From Eudorina sp. 2006-703-Eu-15 (lineage: Eukaryota; Chlorophyta; Chlorophyceae; Chlamydomonadales; Volvocaceae), in the NCBI GenBank assembly GCA_003117195.1, contig BDSI01000033.1, positions 186,001 through 250,000 on the forward strand: a DNA stretch of 64,000 nt. Direction: 5' to 3'. Below are positions 36,616 to 47,700 of this stretch, in pieces. Made by a program: the position numbers and the translations under genes. Positions within the stretch are counted from its first letter, which is position 1; every line of letters starts with the position of its first letter. The notes under the pieces are model-generated. The model made no database searches and was not told the DNA's origin. It was given only the letters and a program-made list of their open reading frames with translations.

Positions 36616-38995
36616 TCATTGCTGCACCTTTCCACCCGCGCCGCGGCCCGCTTCCGGCTGCGGCTGTGGCCCCGTCTTGGCCCGCCCCGGCCGCACGCAG
36701 AAGGAGCAGCAGTAGCTCGACGGCAGTTCATTCATGCAGCCCTCGTCGTCCGAGAACGCCGCCACGGCGCGCAGCGGGTTGTGGATGGCGCGCCCGGCGC
36801 CGTCGTGCAGCCGCGGCGGCAGCCACTCGCTGGGTTTATGGCTCCACACGTTCACGTTGCGCACCAGCACGCTGCGCTCCCGCTCCAGCGGCCGGTCCGC
36901 CGGTACGGCAGCCAGGCCCGGATTGGCGTCGTACAGATCCTCGACGGGCAGCTTGAAGTACCTGGGGAATGCCGAAACGGGGCCCCAACCAAATCGGGCG
37001 GCGGGACTACAGATTATCATCTGATAGCAGAAGGCTGTGCAGAAGTGCGCAAACTACCAGAACCTCGACCAGAGGGGGACAGCCCCGGGCTGTGGAGGGC
37101 CACTTCCCACACCGCGGACCCTCTTCGTCGGTACGTCTAGACCTCCACGCCTCCTCCACAAAATCATCGCGCCTGTTAGTAGGGGGCCGCAACTCGCGAA
37201 CCCCATCTCTCGCCCGCTATCCGGCACCCCCCGGCATCCTCCGGCGCGCACCTGGCCACGTCGTCGAGCTTGTCCCCCGGCTGCAGCGTAAGATTGACGT
37301 CCTTGTGCTGCACGTAGAAATGGTGGTCGATGTAATTTGCCGCGTCGTCGTCCTCGGGCAGGGGGCTGGTGAAGGCCATAACCTTGTACGAGCCCGCCGG
37401 GCAGGGCTGGTCGGGGAAGGTGCACCGGATGGTGTCCTCGCCACGACCGTGTTGGTCCACCAGCACCTGCACAAAGTAACGGGGCCCGGGGGCCGGGGCC
37501 CGGGGGGATATAGGAAATTGGTAGACATTTCAGACTGTAAGGGGGCCGGGGGCGGCCGCGGTGCAGTGCGGCGCGGCGCGGAGCGGACCCGACCGGGCCC
37601 GCCGCACACGTCAAACACTGTCTGTGGTCACTCCGCGAGCCCGCCACCGTGTGAGTGCGTGGGTGAGCGCGTGGGGACAACCTAGAGGACTTCCGGCCGG
37701 CTCGGCCCCCACCCGGCTCGGCCTCGCCACCATGGCGCCGCGTCGAGCGCCGCGACGCCGCAAAAGCGCCGTCAAGCGGCCCCGAACAGGGGGATTCTTA
37801 GGCTGGGTGTCGCGCACCGGTGGCGACAGACCAGTGCCCATCACCGATGCCTTCAAGCATACTGTACGTGCTAAGCCGCCGCGGCGCCGTTCACGGGGCC
37901 TGACGGGGGCTGGTACCTGTTTGACCAGGTCACGGCAGGTGAGAACCGGCGCCAGCTCCACGTCGCTCGGCACGTCCGCCCGCCACACGTCGCCGGGCAC
38001 CGGGGCGTCCTCGCGATCGGACTGGTAGTCTGTGGCGGGTGGCGGCCAGGCCCCGCGTCGCACGGCATTTCACAACACAGCAAGGCGCAGCATGGCGCAG
38101 AACAGCACAACACCCAAGACGGGAGCGACGGGAATTACGATAGAAACGCCACAGCGGGGGAGGGGCCCGATGTAACATCTGCACATGATGATCCATATGA
38201 TCCACGATGTGAGTCTCGGAAATTCAAAGGAACCAGCTAACCCCGGAACCAGCTCGAGGGATATGTGCATTTGTTATCGGAGGGCTGCAGTGATTTACGA
38301 TGTTGGCGACGCTCGCAAGGAAGGGGCCCCTGTGAGACCGCCCGCGTACGGCGCTGGTGCCCTCGGACCTTGCAGCGCCCAGCTGTAGCTGCCGTGTAGC
38401 GCCGTTTCTTTGATATTCCACCACCGCGCGTCCCGATCGTCGTACATGGGCTCCCAGCCGGACAGGGGAAGCGCGTGCCGGGGCCTGGGGGTGGGAAAGG
38501 GTTTATGGTTTGGGCGGCGCGCGGGAGGACCGCGGCGGTACAGGGTTGGGAGCCCGCCATTGTCCTGACACACGGGCCCTGGTCCTTCCGCAGGTCCGCT
38601 TTTCGGAGCTGTGCTTGTGTGTGTGGACCTGACGCGCACCTGAAGGCTATGCTGCGCTTGCCCAACAGCCGGGGAGTTTCCTCCGAGTACTCGAGTTGCA
38701 TGCCCATCGACCTCCGCCCGACTGCTGTCGGCGCACTGGTGCTGGCTGTCCCGCCCCTGCCCGAGCTTGGGTGCAGCCCAAAGCTGACGGCCTCTTTGAA
38801 TTGTCGTACGAGACCCTGTACAGCGGCAGTCCGGGAGCTGCCGCCGCTGCTGCTGCTGCTGCCGCCGTGGTCATGCTGCCCTGGTAAAGCGAGTGGCAAC
38901 TTGAAAGGGCCAATTGACCAACTTTGATTCTCCGAGGGCGTCCCACCACCTGTGGCGAGCAATTCTGCGGGGATGGTGGCTGACGCGTACGCCAT
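36616..38995 (-). CDS. Conserved algal protein with LysM-like segment
   Basis: Five exons on the minus strand fit in phase: 38995-38640 (ATG at 38995), 38484-38369, 38029-37917, 37466-37252 and 36961-36616 (TGA), giving 381 residues. The first 120 residues are Ser/Gly-rich and variable. A conserved-looking core follows from about residue 125 (GWEPMYDDRDARWWN), then LTCRDLVKQ, and a Cys/Pro part with YKVMAF. Residues 254-282, from TLQPGDKLDDVARYF to DANPG, match the LysM pattern of a GD turn, a helix and an NPG. After it come NVWSHKP, INPLRA and a Cys-rich SSYCCSFC close to the C-terminus. LysM modules usually bind glycans such as peptidoglycan or chitin, but the role here is unknown. No convincing signal peptide is visible. 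The start codon is the least certain part of the model. Confidence 0.72.
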
Positions 38996-39263
38996 TTGGT
39001 GAAGGGAACGCTTAATACTACTTAATTGTTGTTAGAAGAAAATTCATTAATTAACTATTGGTTGCATTTGCTTTCGTGAAGTGTTTTTTCCGGCTCAGTA
39101 ATTTGGTCGTACACCGACGGGCTCGCCTTGTTCCATGGGTTCCCATGAAGAGTTTTGTACTACTGCAGGATGTACGTGTATGAATTCACTTAGTACACTG
39201 AATCCCGTTGTTGCCTCTGGACCATCCTGCGGCTGAGTATCCAAGAAACAGCCTGTATTCAGG
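38996..39263. promoter_or_regulatory. Divergent intergenic region, likely shared promoter
   Basis: Two head-to-head genes start 268 bp apart. The gap is AT-rich (ATTAATTAACTATTGGTTGC near 39045-39065 includes an inverted CCAAT), in contrast to the GC-rich genes on both sides. No motif can be assigned with certainty. Confidence 0.45.
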
Positions 39264-40415
39264 ATGGATTTGAATGCATTAGCTATGCGGCGTGCACAGC
39301 ATCGATTAGCAGGGCCAAGCAATCAATGTCTGCCGCCGTCGTCCCTTCGGTCGCGTGGACAAGTCAGCCGCAGAAGCCGGGACACCGCGGAATCATCCCG
39401 TCACAGAGCAGGGCCATGTCGATCCAACGGAAAGACGCTTACGCCCTCGCCGCTCTTCGAGGAGGTGGCCCGCGACGACGGCTATATCCGGGTTGTGCAG
39501 CCCTCCAATGCGCTCCCAGACTACGACGATCCAGACTGGATTTCAAAGGTTGACGACTGGCAGGAGTTCTGGAACTATCAGAACTGGGAGCTGGAGGTGG
39601 AGGACCTCGAGACGGAGGAGGGCAACATGGCGGGTCCGCTCGAGGCGCTGCGCCGCGCCGAGAAGCTCATAGACGCCTTCACTGAGCTGGACATGCGCAC
39701 TGACATTGAGAACTGGCTCACCAGCCCGCACGGCGAGGACGCCCTGGAGGAGGACAAGTGGGCCAACCCGCCCATGGACGCCGAGAAGCCCAACCCCAAC
39801 CCTCCGCTTTCGCTCTGGGACCTCCGCGCGCGCGCGGAGAAGCGCGCGCAGCGCGCCGCCCTGGACGCCGAGTGGCGACACCGCCAGGCCGCCATCGGCA
39901 AGCTCACCTACCCGCACATGGACCAGCACCGGGATGTGCGCGTGAAGGAGCTCACGGGCGACGGCTACCGGTACGACTGGACGGAGGAGCAGATCCGGCA
40001 GCTCATCGTCAACAACGGCCTGGCCTGTCGGCCCGAGGACCACGGTGCCCTCGTTGAGAACCCGCTGGCCCCTCAGGACTACCACTCCCTGGGGGTGAGG
40101 TACATCGAGGAGACGGAGGAGATGCTGGAGCGCACGGGGCACCTGGCGCCGCGGGATTTCAGGGTTCAGTACGACAGGGAGTTTGTGCTTCACGGGGAGG
40201 ACTATGGGGAGGACGAGGAGGAGGCGGAGGTGGAGGCGCTGCTGGAGGCGGCGGAGGCGGAGGAGCGGCTGGACGCGCTGCGGGCTGCCGGGTTCGATGA
40301 GGAGGACTTGGTGGATGACAGTGAGGTGGTGATTGGGGAGATCGGGGGAGAGGAGGACGGGGAGGAGTACTACGAGATGGTCGAGATGGAACAGGAGGAG
40401 GGCGAGGAGGAGTGA
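39264..40415 (+). CDS. Acidic, probably chloroplast-targeted protein of unknown function
   Basis: A single uninterrupted frame of 383 residues. The first 55 residues are rich in Arg, Ser, Ala and Gln and poor in acidic residues, like an algal plastid transit peptide. The mature part is Trp- and Asp/Glu-rich (for example PDYDDPDWISKVDDWQEFWN near 39518-39575), then helical with LEALRRAEKLIDAF. It ends in a strongly acidic tail from about residue 300 with repeated Glu runs (GEDEEEAEVEALLEAAEAEE). I do not recognise the family. The strong compositional pattern, the clean long frame and the TGTAA signal downstream support a real gene. Being intronless is unusual next to its intron-rich neighbours. 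Confidence 0.82.
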   Translation: MDLNALAMRRAQHRLAGPSNQCLPPSSLRSRGQVSRRSRDTAESSRHRAGPCRSNGKTLTPSPLFEEVARDDGYIRVVQPSNALPDYDDPDWISKVDDWQEFWNYQNWELEVEDLETEEGNMAGPLEALRRAEKLIDAFTELDMRTDIENWLTSPHGEDALEEDKWANPPMDAEKPNPNPPLSLWDLRARAEKRAQRAALDAEWRHRQAAIGKLTYPHMDQHRDVRVKELTGDGYRYDWTEEQIRQLIVNNGLACRPEDHGALVENPLAPQDYHSLGVRYIEETEEMLERTGHLAPRDFRVQYDREFVLHGEDYGEDEEEAEVEALLEAAEAEERLDALRAAGFDEEDLVDDSEVVIGEIGGEEDGEEYYEMVEMEQEEGEEE

Positions 40416-41439
40416 GGTGAGGGGTGGGCGGGTGGGTGGGGCAGGTGAGGCATGTTGCGGGTGAGGTTGAGGTCCGTGTTGAGAGGAGATTGCGCACATG
40501 GAAACTGCGGAAAGGCAAAACCATCGAAAGGCGATCGGCTTCTAAACTCGATCGGCGGCTACCGTCTACCGCCCACTTCTGTGGTGGTGACGCCTTGATG
40601 GTGGTGGTGGTGGTGGTGGTGATGGTGGTGGTGGTGGTGGCGCCTCCTTGTCCACATTTTTGTTCTCGGGATCGGGAGGATGTACTATGGACCACAGGAC
40701 TTTAGGAGACATCCTGTGCAAAAGGTGGTGCGAACTGATGACGGATCGGCTGCGCGTCAGGTTCCGGGTCAGAGCACGTGGTGGAGTTTGGCAACGGCAA
40801 GAAGCGCTGGATCCACGCCTTCTTAAGTTGACTGCCATCTGTCGTTTCACTGCGTTCATCGTATGTTGCGGCTGACATGACCGCCTTGTCTCAGCTCTCT
40901 TATGTCCTTGCTTGGGTTTAGATGTGGCGGCATACACTGGGTCTGTCCTGGCCTGTCTGGGGCTGCTGTGTGCTGCTGTGTGCTGCCGTTGGTTGCGCTG
41001 AACCCCCATGGGGCCTCGTGATGTCTCCGTCCCGTTTCTTATTCACACAGGTTTGAGTGTGGACTGAGCGCCCTGTCGGTTTCTGGACAGCGTGCGCTCT
41101 GGGAAGCAACGCACCGCAAGAGTGAAAACCTTGGTTTTTGCACGCCATACTCTTGCGAGTTACAGTATGACACTATAGCAAAGCTATCGGTGTGTAAAAG
41201 CTGTATCATGGTCTGGGAAGTGCGTACTCAATTGGCCACGTGCGGCGCATGTACGGTCGCTGCCCAATGGTTGGTGAACCATAGTTAAGAGGTCGCAAGC
41301 AGATCCTTTTGCACAGAAGTAAAAAATAGGTCCAAATGCAACCAGTATGAAGGATAGGGCACATGCCCCCCTTCCTAGCGGCCTGAGGTGAAGCCCTACC
41401 CAAATCATAGTTCCAGACTTTCATAATCTATCTTGAAAA
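40416..41439 (+). other. 3' UTR of the acidic protein gene and spacer before the riboflavin kinase gene
   Basis: It contains a (GTG)n run at about 40598-40640 and otherwise no repeats or coding signal. A TGTAA at 41193-41197 is the likely poly(A) signal of the upstream gene. Confidence 0.6.
41193..41197 (+). terminator. Candidate poly(A) signal TGTAA of the 39264-40415 gene
   Basis: This is the first TGTAA after the stop, giving a 3' UTR of about 780 nt, a normal length for volvocine algae. Confidence 0.55.
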
Positions 41440-42615
41440 ATGACTTTGTCTAGCCGAACTGCTACTTGCGGCAATAAGCATTTACTCGTTGCCATCGGTC
41501 GGCCCGCTGTGCGATGCGCTGGTTCGAATCGGCGCAGCGCCGTCTGCGTCAGGGCGATGACGCTGAAGGTGAGCTTATAAACAGACCTCCATTTATGTCC
41601 ATACGTTTATCCTATTCACAGGGCTCATGACCTCTCGGACTTGCAGGCCCTCCCAGTGGAGGCATCGGTGCGACCTGCGTCGCCACGCACCAAAGAGCTG
41701 GCGAACGTAAGAGCATCCCTATCGAACCCGAATATGTGCAGCTTGCGGGTTTTGTCTGAGTCCCTCTGTTCCTGTTCATCCAGCGTCTGGTCTTGGCGCC
41801 GGGCGTCGGCCCCGCAGCCCGGGCTATTGTCGTGGGCTCCGGCGCCCTTCCGGTCGTGGAGGTGCTCAAGTACCTGGGTGTGCAGGTAAGGGGAGCGCCC
41901 ATCGTGGGGGATGGGGTTGATGGCGAGACCGTATGCCATCCACTCAGCGCCGCGCCTGGCCATCCACGACGGCGTCGTGCAGCTAAATGGTACCACGGCC
42001 ATCCAGCCGGGTTGAACCGGGAGGTTAGGAAGAGGCAAACCCGAAACAAGCGGAGGGGTGGGTTAACCCACATGGGGGGCTCACAGACACTGTCGTCTGG
42101 CGCTGCCCGCCGACGTCCGCGCACGCGCAAGTGGTACCTCATCTGTGTTGCCCCTTGGAGCTAGGTCCATCCCCCTGACCTCACCTCCTCCTCCCCTGCT
42201 GCTCCCCCCCGCCCCCAGGACATCCTGGTTGTCGACCAGAGCGCTGAGTTCCTGGAGGTGGTGACCACTGCGTACGGCATCCCCAACACCCTGGGAAACC
42301 AGCCGGGTGGGTCCAGCGCTCAGGGAGGGCCCTGCCGTTGCCGCTGCCGGAGCCTGCGGTCAAGTCGATGAGAAGGAAGCAGCACCTCACCTCCAAATCT
42401 TTTGATTGATCTGGGTCAGAGCCTCGTATGAGAATCTTGATATGGGGCAGGCGCGACGCTTCAAAATTGCCCCATACCTGGCTTGTGCTATTTATTCTGT
42501 TCTGTCCCTGGTGTTTGATTCTGGCCCCTCTGTGGGCTGTGGTTATCCTTCCGCTGTGTGGGCTGCGGGGATCAATCACCCTAGAGTGTGTCGTGTTGAC
42601 GGCCACGTGGGGCCC

Positions 42616-42660
<45 letters not shown>

Positions 42661-44748
42661 AGGTGTGCGCGTGTGGCGGGGCGACTTCACGGACCTGCCC
42701 GCCTACATGGGTCCGGCGGAGGTGGTGGTGTTCACGGATGAGCCCTTCGGTACGGCACTCACACCTCGGTAAGCCAGCCTTCACATGTGCCGTATACCGT
42801 ACACGGGGCAGTAGCTGCGGCTTGCATGTCGGCGTCGGTCGATGGGCCACGTGATACAGTTGCCGGTATGAAACGCGTGCAGGTACGAAAGCGTGACTGG
42901 AAGCCGTCGCTACCGCAGCACTACGCACTTAGTATGCTGCCGCGCTGCTGCTGCTGCCGCTGCTGCCGCAAATGCTGCCATACAGGGACGCTCTGGTGAA
43001 GGCGTGTCTCACCGCTGCGCCGGGCGGCTCCATCATCATCAACTCAGAATCCGAGAGCCGCCGTTGGCAGGTGCCTGCCTAGGGGTCAGAGGGACACTGC
43101 CAGCCTGAATCTATGTAGCTCGGGAGCGCGAATCCATGGGAAGACAGAACGTCACCCCCGGCGTTTTTCGTCCCTTCACCGGAGGCCCTAGCCGGTTGCA
43201 AGTTCGCAAGGGATTGAAAGTTTGGGCATGGCTTCAGATATTGTTTGCCCATTAGCGCTTCGTTGCACTGTTGCTCCCCCACACGTCTGTCCGTCCGTCC
43301 GTCCGTCGGAGGCGCCACTGGGGGGCGGCGGCAGCAGAAAAACCGCTCGCAGGCGCCGTCTGGTGCCTGCGCTGCGTGGTCGCAGTGCAAGCCACACAGC
43401 GCAGCCCGTACCCCACACCACCACCCACCAGCGGCATCCCTGCGTCCCGTCCGCGTGCACTGCCCAACTCGTGTGTTGGAGCGTCGAACGAGCCGGGTCG
43501 CGGCCACCTCGCTGGTGCATCACGGACGTCTGAAGCGCTGGCGCAGACCGCCCTCGAGCTGCCGCACCCCAGGACCGGAAATGGCAATGGCGCCCTGCGC
43601 AGTCCGTGTCCTGACCCGCGGGTCGCTGCCTGCCTGCCCGCCTGCCTGCCCGCCCTGAGCAGCCCAAGTACCCGCCCACTCGGGAGGCTCTGGCTGCCCT
43701 CACCTCCGGTCTGCCGGCGTGCATCCACAGCGAGCAGGAGGTGGCGAACGGCTACAGCGCCGTGCTGCAGGTGATCGGGGCCGCCACAGCCTCTGCTCCG
43801 CTCACTCCCGCGTACCCATCCACGCGCGCCCCCGCTCTCGATTCGGCCTGAGGTCTGTCCTGCCTTGGCTCGTTGGCTGCCGCTGTCTTGGCTGCAACAA
43901 TCACGCTGCCGTTTACGAACGTGCATCGATGTGCTTTCGGTGCGCCGCGCCACTCGACGCCCCCTCCCCACCGTTATGCTGGGTGTGCCCGGGTTCGTTC
44001 TACGGGTTTATTTATTTTTTTCAATTTAACCCCTCCCCACCGCCCCCTCGCCACCGCCCCCTCCCCACCGCCCCCTCCCCACCGGCCCCTGCCCTGCGCT
44101 GCCCTGCGCTGCCCTGCGCTGCCCTGCACGTCCCCACCGCCTGCACCCCCAGGTGCCGCCCAACTACCGGATGCGTCAGCCGCTCCTGCTGGGCGGCACG
44201 GTGGTGCGCGGGTTCGGGCGGGGCAGCCGCCAGATGGGGACCCCGACCGCCAACATCGACCCGGCGCCGCTGAAGCGCGCGCTGGCCAGCCTGGCCCCCG
44301 GCGTGTACTTCGGGTGGGTATCCCCCCGGGGTGCGGGGCCCACACGGGGTGGGGTGTTGTTGGGGACCGGGGGCCGAATCCGCAAATGGCGGGAAACGGG
44401 GAGAGGAAAAGGGTTGAAGCGATACAGCGTACGGCACCGCAGGACAGTTACGAAGCCTGTTGGAGAGCCGTACGGTTGGGCCCCGTAAGGAGGAGGTGGG
44501 CAGTCGGGGCCGGACAAAAGGGCCAGTGTCGCGCCCCAGCAGCTGCACCCTGTGCACTAGGGATGGCCACCAAAGCAGATCAGTTCGAGCAGCACGTGCA
44601 TAAGCACCCTCCTCGCCCCCGTCCCCCTTCGCCGCCCGCAGCTGGGCCAAGCTGGCGGCCCCCAAGGGCTGGCCGGCGGTGGACTCGGAGGTGCACAAGG
44701 TGCGCGGGGGAGCGAGGGGTGTGGGGGAGCTCGAGGCCGGGTTCTGGC

Positions 44749-44795
<47 letters not shown>

Positions 44796-47700
44796 TGTGA
44801 GGGTGGTTAGACGGCCAGGTGCGGGTCTAGGTCTGAGTATCGCGTGGGGGCAGAGCTCATCAGTGGGTCTGCGTGAAGGGACAGTCGCTGTGAAGGGACT
44901 CGTGCATGGCAGCGCCCTTTGCTCATGTGAGCCCTCGACGCGGGCCCGCCCGCGCGCCTGGCCGCGTGGCCGCCCGCAGGCCGTTCTGAATGTGGGTTCC
45001 CGCCCCACCGTCAACCGGGGCGGCGAGGCGGCTTCCGTGGAGGTCCACATACTGCACGACTTCCAGGGCGGTCAGGAGTTCTACGGAAGTCAGCTGGAGG
45101 TGCGTTGCCGCCGAGGGGCTGGGCGGGGCTAGGCGAAGGGACGGACCTGGGAAAGGACGGGCTGGGCTGGGCTGGGCTGGGCTGGGCGAAGGGCTCGAAA
45201 GGGGGGGCCAGCCGGTGCGCGGATGACTGGAGAGACTTCGTGCGTCTTTCACGAGCGGAGGGCAGCACCGTCATGACCACGGCCGGCGCCGAGTGGGAGT
45301 GGGCAGGGGCTTTGTGCGCGTTGTGCCGCAGCAACCCATCGTACTCATCGTGACATGGCCGGTGACCGCAGGGGGTGGTATAGAACCAGGCTGCATCCCA
45401 ACGTGCCCGCAACGGTACCGTACTCATCGTACGGTACCCGTACGCCCCATCGTACTCCTCCTCTCCGCTGTGCCTGCGGTCGCGCCCCGCTGCCGGCCCT
45501 ATACACACATCCACGTCCAACGCGACAACCTTCGACAGGGCCCGGAAGCCTATCACACCGTAACGATCACACTACTCCTACATCCACATCAAACCTGGTG
45601 TCTGTAGCCACTTTCGTTTGTGTGTGCCTGTGTATTACTTGGTTGACTGCGCATACCTAAACCCATGCCATAACCACACACACACACACACACACACAAT
45701 TCTGCTTATTCGCGGCTCAGCTTTTCTCCTTGATAACACACACACAATTCTAAACACACACACACACACACACTGGAGGACGGGCTAGAGTGGAGGTGTG
45801 TGTGAATCGTTACATATCTGCCGGGCCGACACTGGCCGGGGGCGCTAACCCGCCCCATACGGGAGACCGCCGAAGCACTTTCCCCCGGATACGGGGGAAA
45901 GGGGCGTAAGGGGCCTCTGTCCCCTCGCTCTCAACCAAGGGCGCGTGTACAGCGGGAGGGTTGGGTTAGCGGCGGCAGTGGACGCATCTGTTGACCTAGG
46001 ACGTTCTCAGTAAGCAGGGTTATGGCAGCTGGAAGAGGGCAAGATCAGACTAGCTAGGCAAAGAAGTCAGTGCAGTAATTTGTTGCTGTATGCTTAGCAT
46101 AACAGAAACTTTTTAAACGACCTCGACGGACCAGAAAGCACATACAACGCCAGAAGTCACAGCTCTGCCGGCCGCTTGTCAATTGATTAATCACTCACAG
46201 CCTTGCTTGTTTTGTGTTGAAATTTTCGACATGATTAATTCGTTGATTTTCCGGGCGCAGCTCCACGCACGTAGCATGTAGCCAAAAATTATTGTTTATC
46301 AATTTCAGCTTCATTGTGGCCACTTTGTTGTCTCTTTGGGTTTGTGAACAGAGTCGAAAACTGAGGGTACCCACGGGGGTCAGATTTCAGGTAACCGTTA
46401 CACGGGCCATGTCACGGCGCCGTGTAACGGATAATCAATTTTGTGGATAAAATTCCTGTTAGCAAATATCTATATACACGGCATTGAAGATTTGGATATT
46501 CGTAGCGAGGAATCCTATACTCGGCGCGAGGAATCCTATACTCGACGGGAGGAATCCTATACGCCAGGTTAAGGGATTCCTCCCGCCGAGTATAGGATGC
46601 CGAGTATAGGATTCCTCCCATACTCGGCGGGAGGAATCCCTTAACCTGGCGTCACGTACCCTAATTGATTTATCCGATCTTTGCACCAAAGAAATCGGTA
46701 CACGGAGCCTCATAACAGATAGTTGGTGAGACCTGCTGCTTTGACGGGTGCGGTTGGCAGTTTTACTGTTGCGACCAATGGCTGCCAACTCCTTCGCAGC
46801 CCTTCCCGCGGCCCCCCCACTGATCGGCTCGAACTCTGCTCGGCCCCGAAAGTGCAAAGCCCCCATTTACAAGTTGGACCAGTGGTCGGCCGTGGCCTAG
46901 GCTCTCAGCAGCCCTGCTCAGCCACTGGCGAATGAGACGCCGCTACAACAATCCCTAAGGCGGCCGCATGCAGACGATGTTTGACGGTAGTGTTGTTGCT
47001 CCTCACGATGAATGCTGGGATGAATTATTTCCGGAAGGTGAACTGCCTTACCGTATTCAGCCGCAGTGGACATCCGGACTGTAACTATTGAGCCCTCTGG
47101 TTCGATGAACAACACGGCTGTGTTGAAACAACTGAATTTGCAAAGAGGATGTCACTTTATGCACTGCTAGCCAAAATGTCTGTTCAGGAGTTCCAGTGAC
47201 GAGCCATTGGTTCGCTGGAGCTTAATCCGACTCCGGTGGGTACCCTCAGTCCAGTTGACAAGCAGCACCGCAACCCGCCAGACGCGCCAGTGCCCCACCT
47301 ACCCTGCACTGGCTGGCCGGTGGCAGGGATGAGGTCGGCGGCGTGCAGGCCAATGATGTGCACACCCGGTGTCCTTGCGGTACAGCATCTTGGCCATACC
47401 GTCGCCCTCCTTCTCCGCCAGGGCCTGATGAGGGGAGAGTGCCAGAGGGGAACACCGTGGTGGTGTGCCTGACGACACTGGACAAGATGGACGCAACGAG
47501 GACACGAATGGACACAACGAGATGCCCTCCCAAGCTACATTACAGACGTCTCAGGCAACACCACCCAGGGGGGGACAGGGAATGTGCGCGCTATATTTTG
47601 GGTCGGTAACATGGACCGATGACAGCCGGGGGAGGCGGTGCATTAATGGCACAGGCTGAGGCACGGCTACCCCCCCATAATCAAGCATTATCTTCCTTCA

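Noticed and set aside
37467..37916. Possible extra exon with GIGDGHWSVATG in the LysM gene
   Set aside because: Its phase does not fit between the flanking exons, whereas joining 38029-37917 directly to 37466-37252 is in phase and gives a smooth sequence.
41514..41540. GGTTCGAATC, identical to a tRNA T-loop
   Set aside because: The flanking bases do not pair as a T-arm or acceptor stem, and the segment lies in the first coding exon of the riboflavin kinase gene.
44080..44130. GCCCTGCGCT tandem units before riboflavin kinase exon 8, considered as coding
   Set aside because: They lie upstream of a clear acceptor at 44151-44152, and the reading frame there is not conserved.
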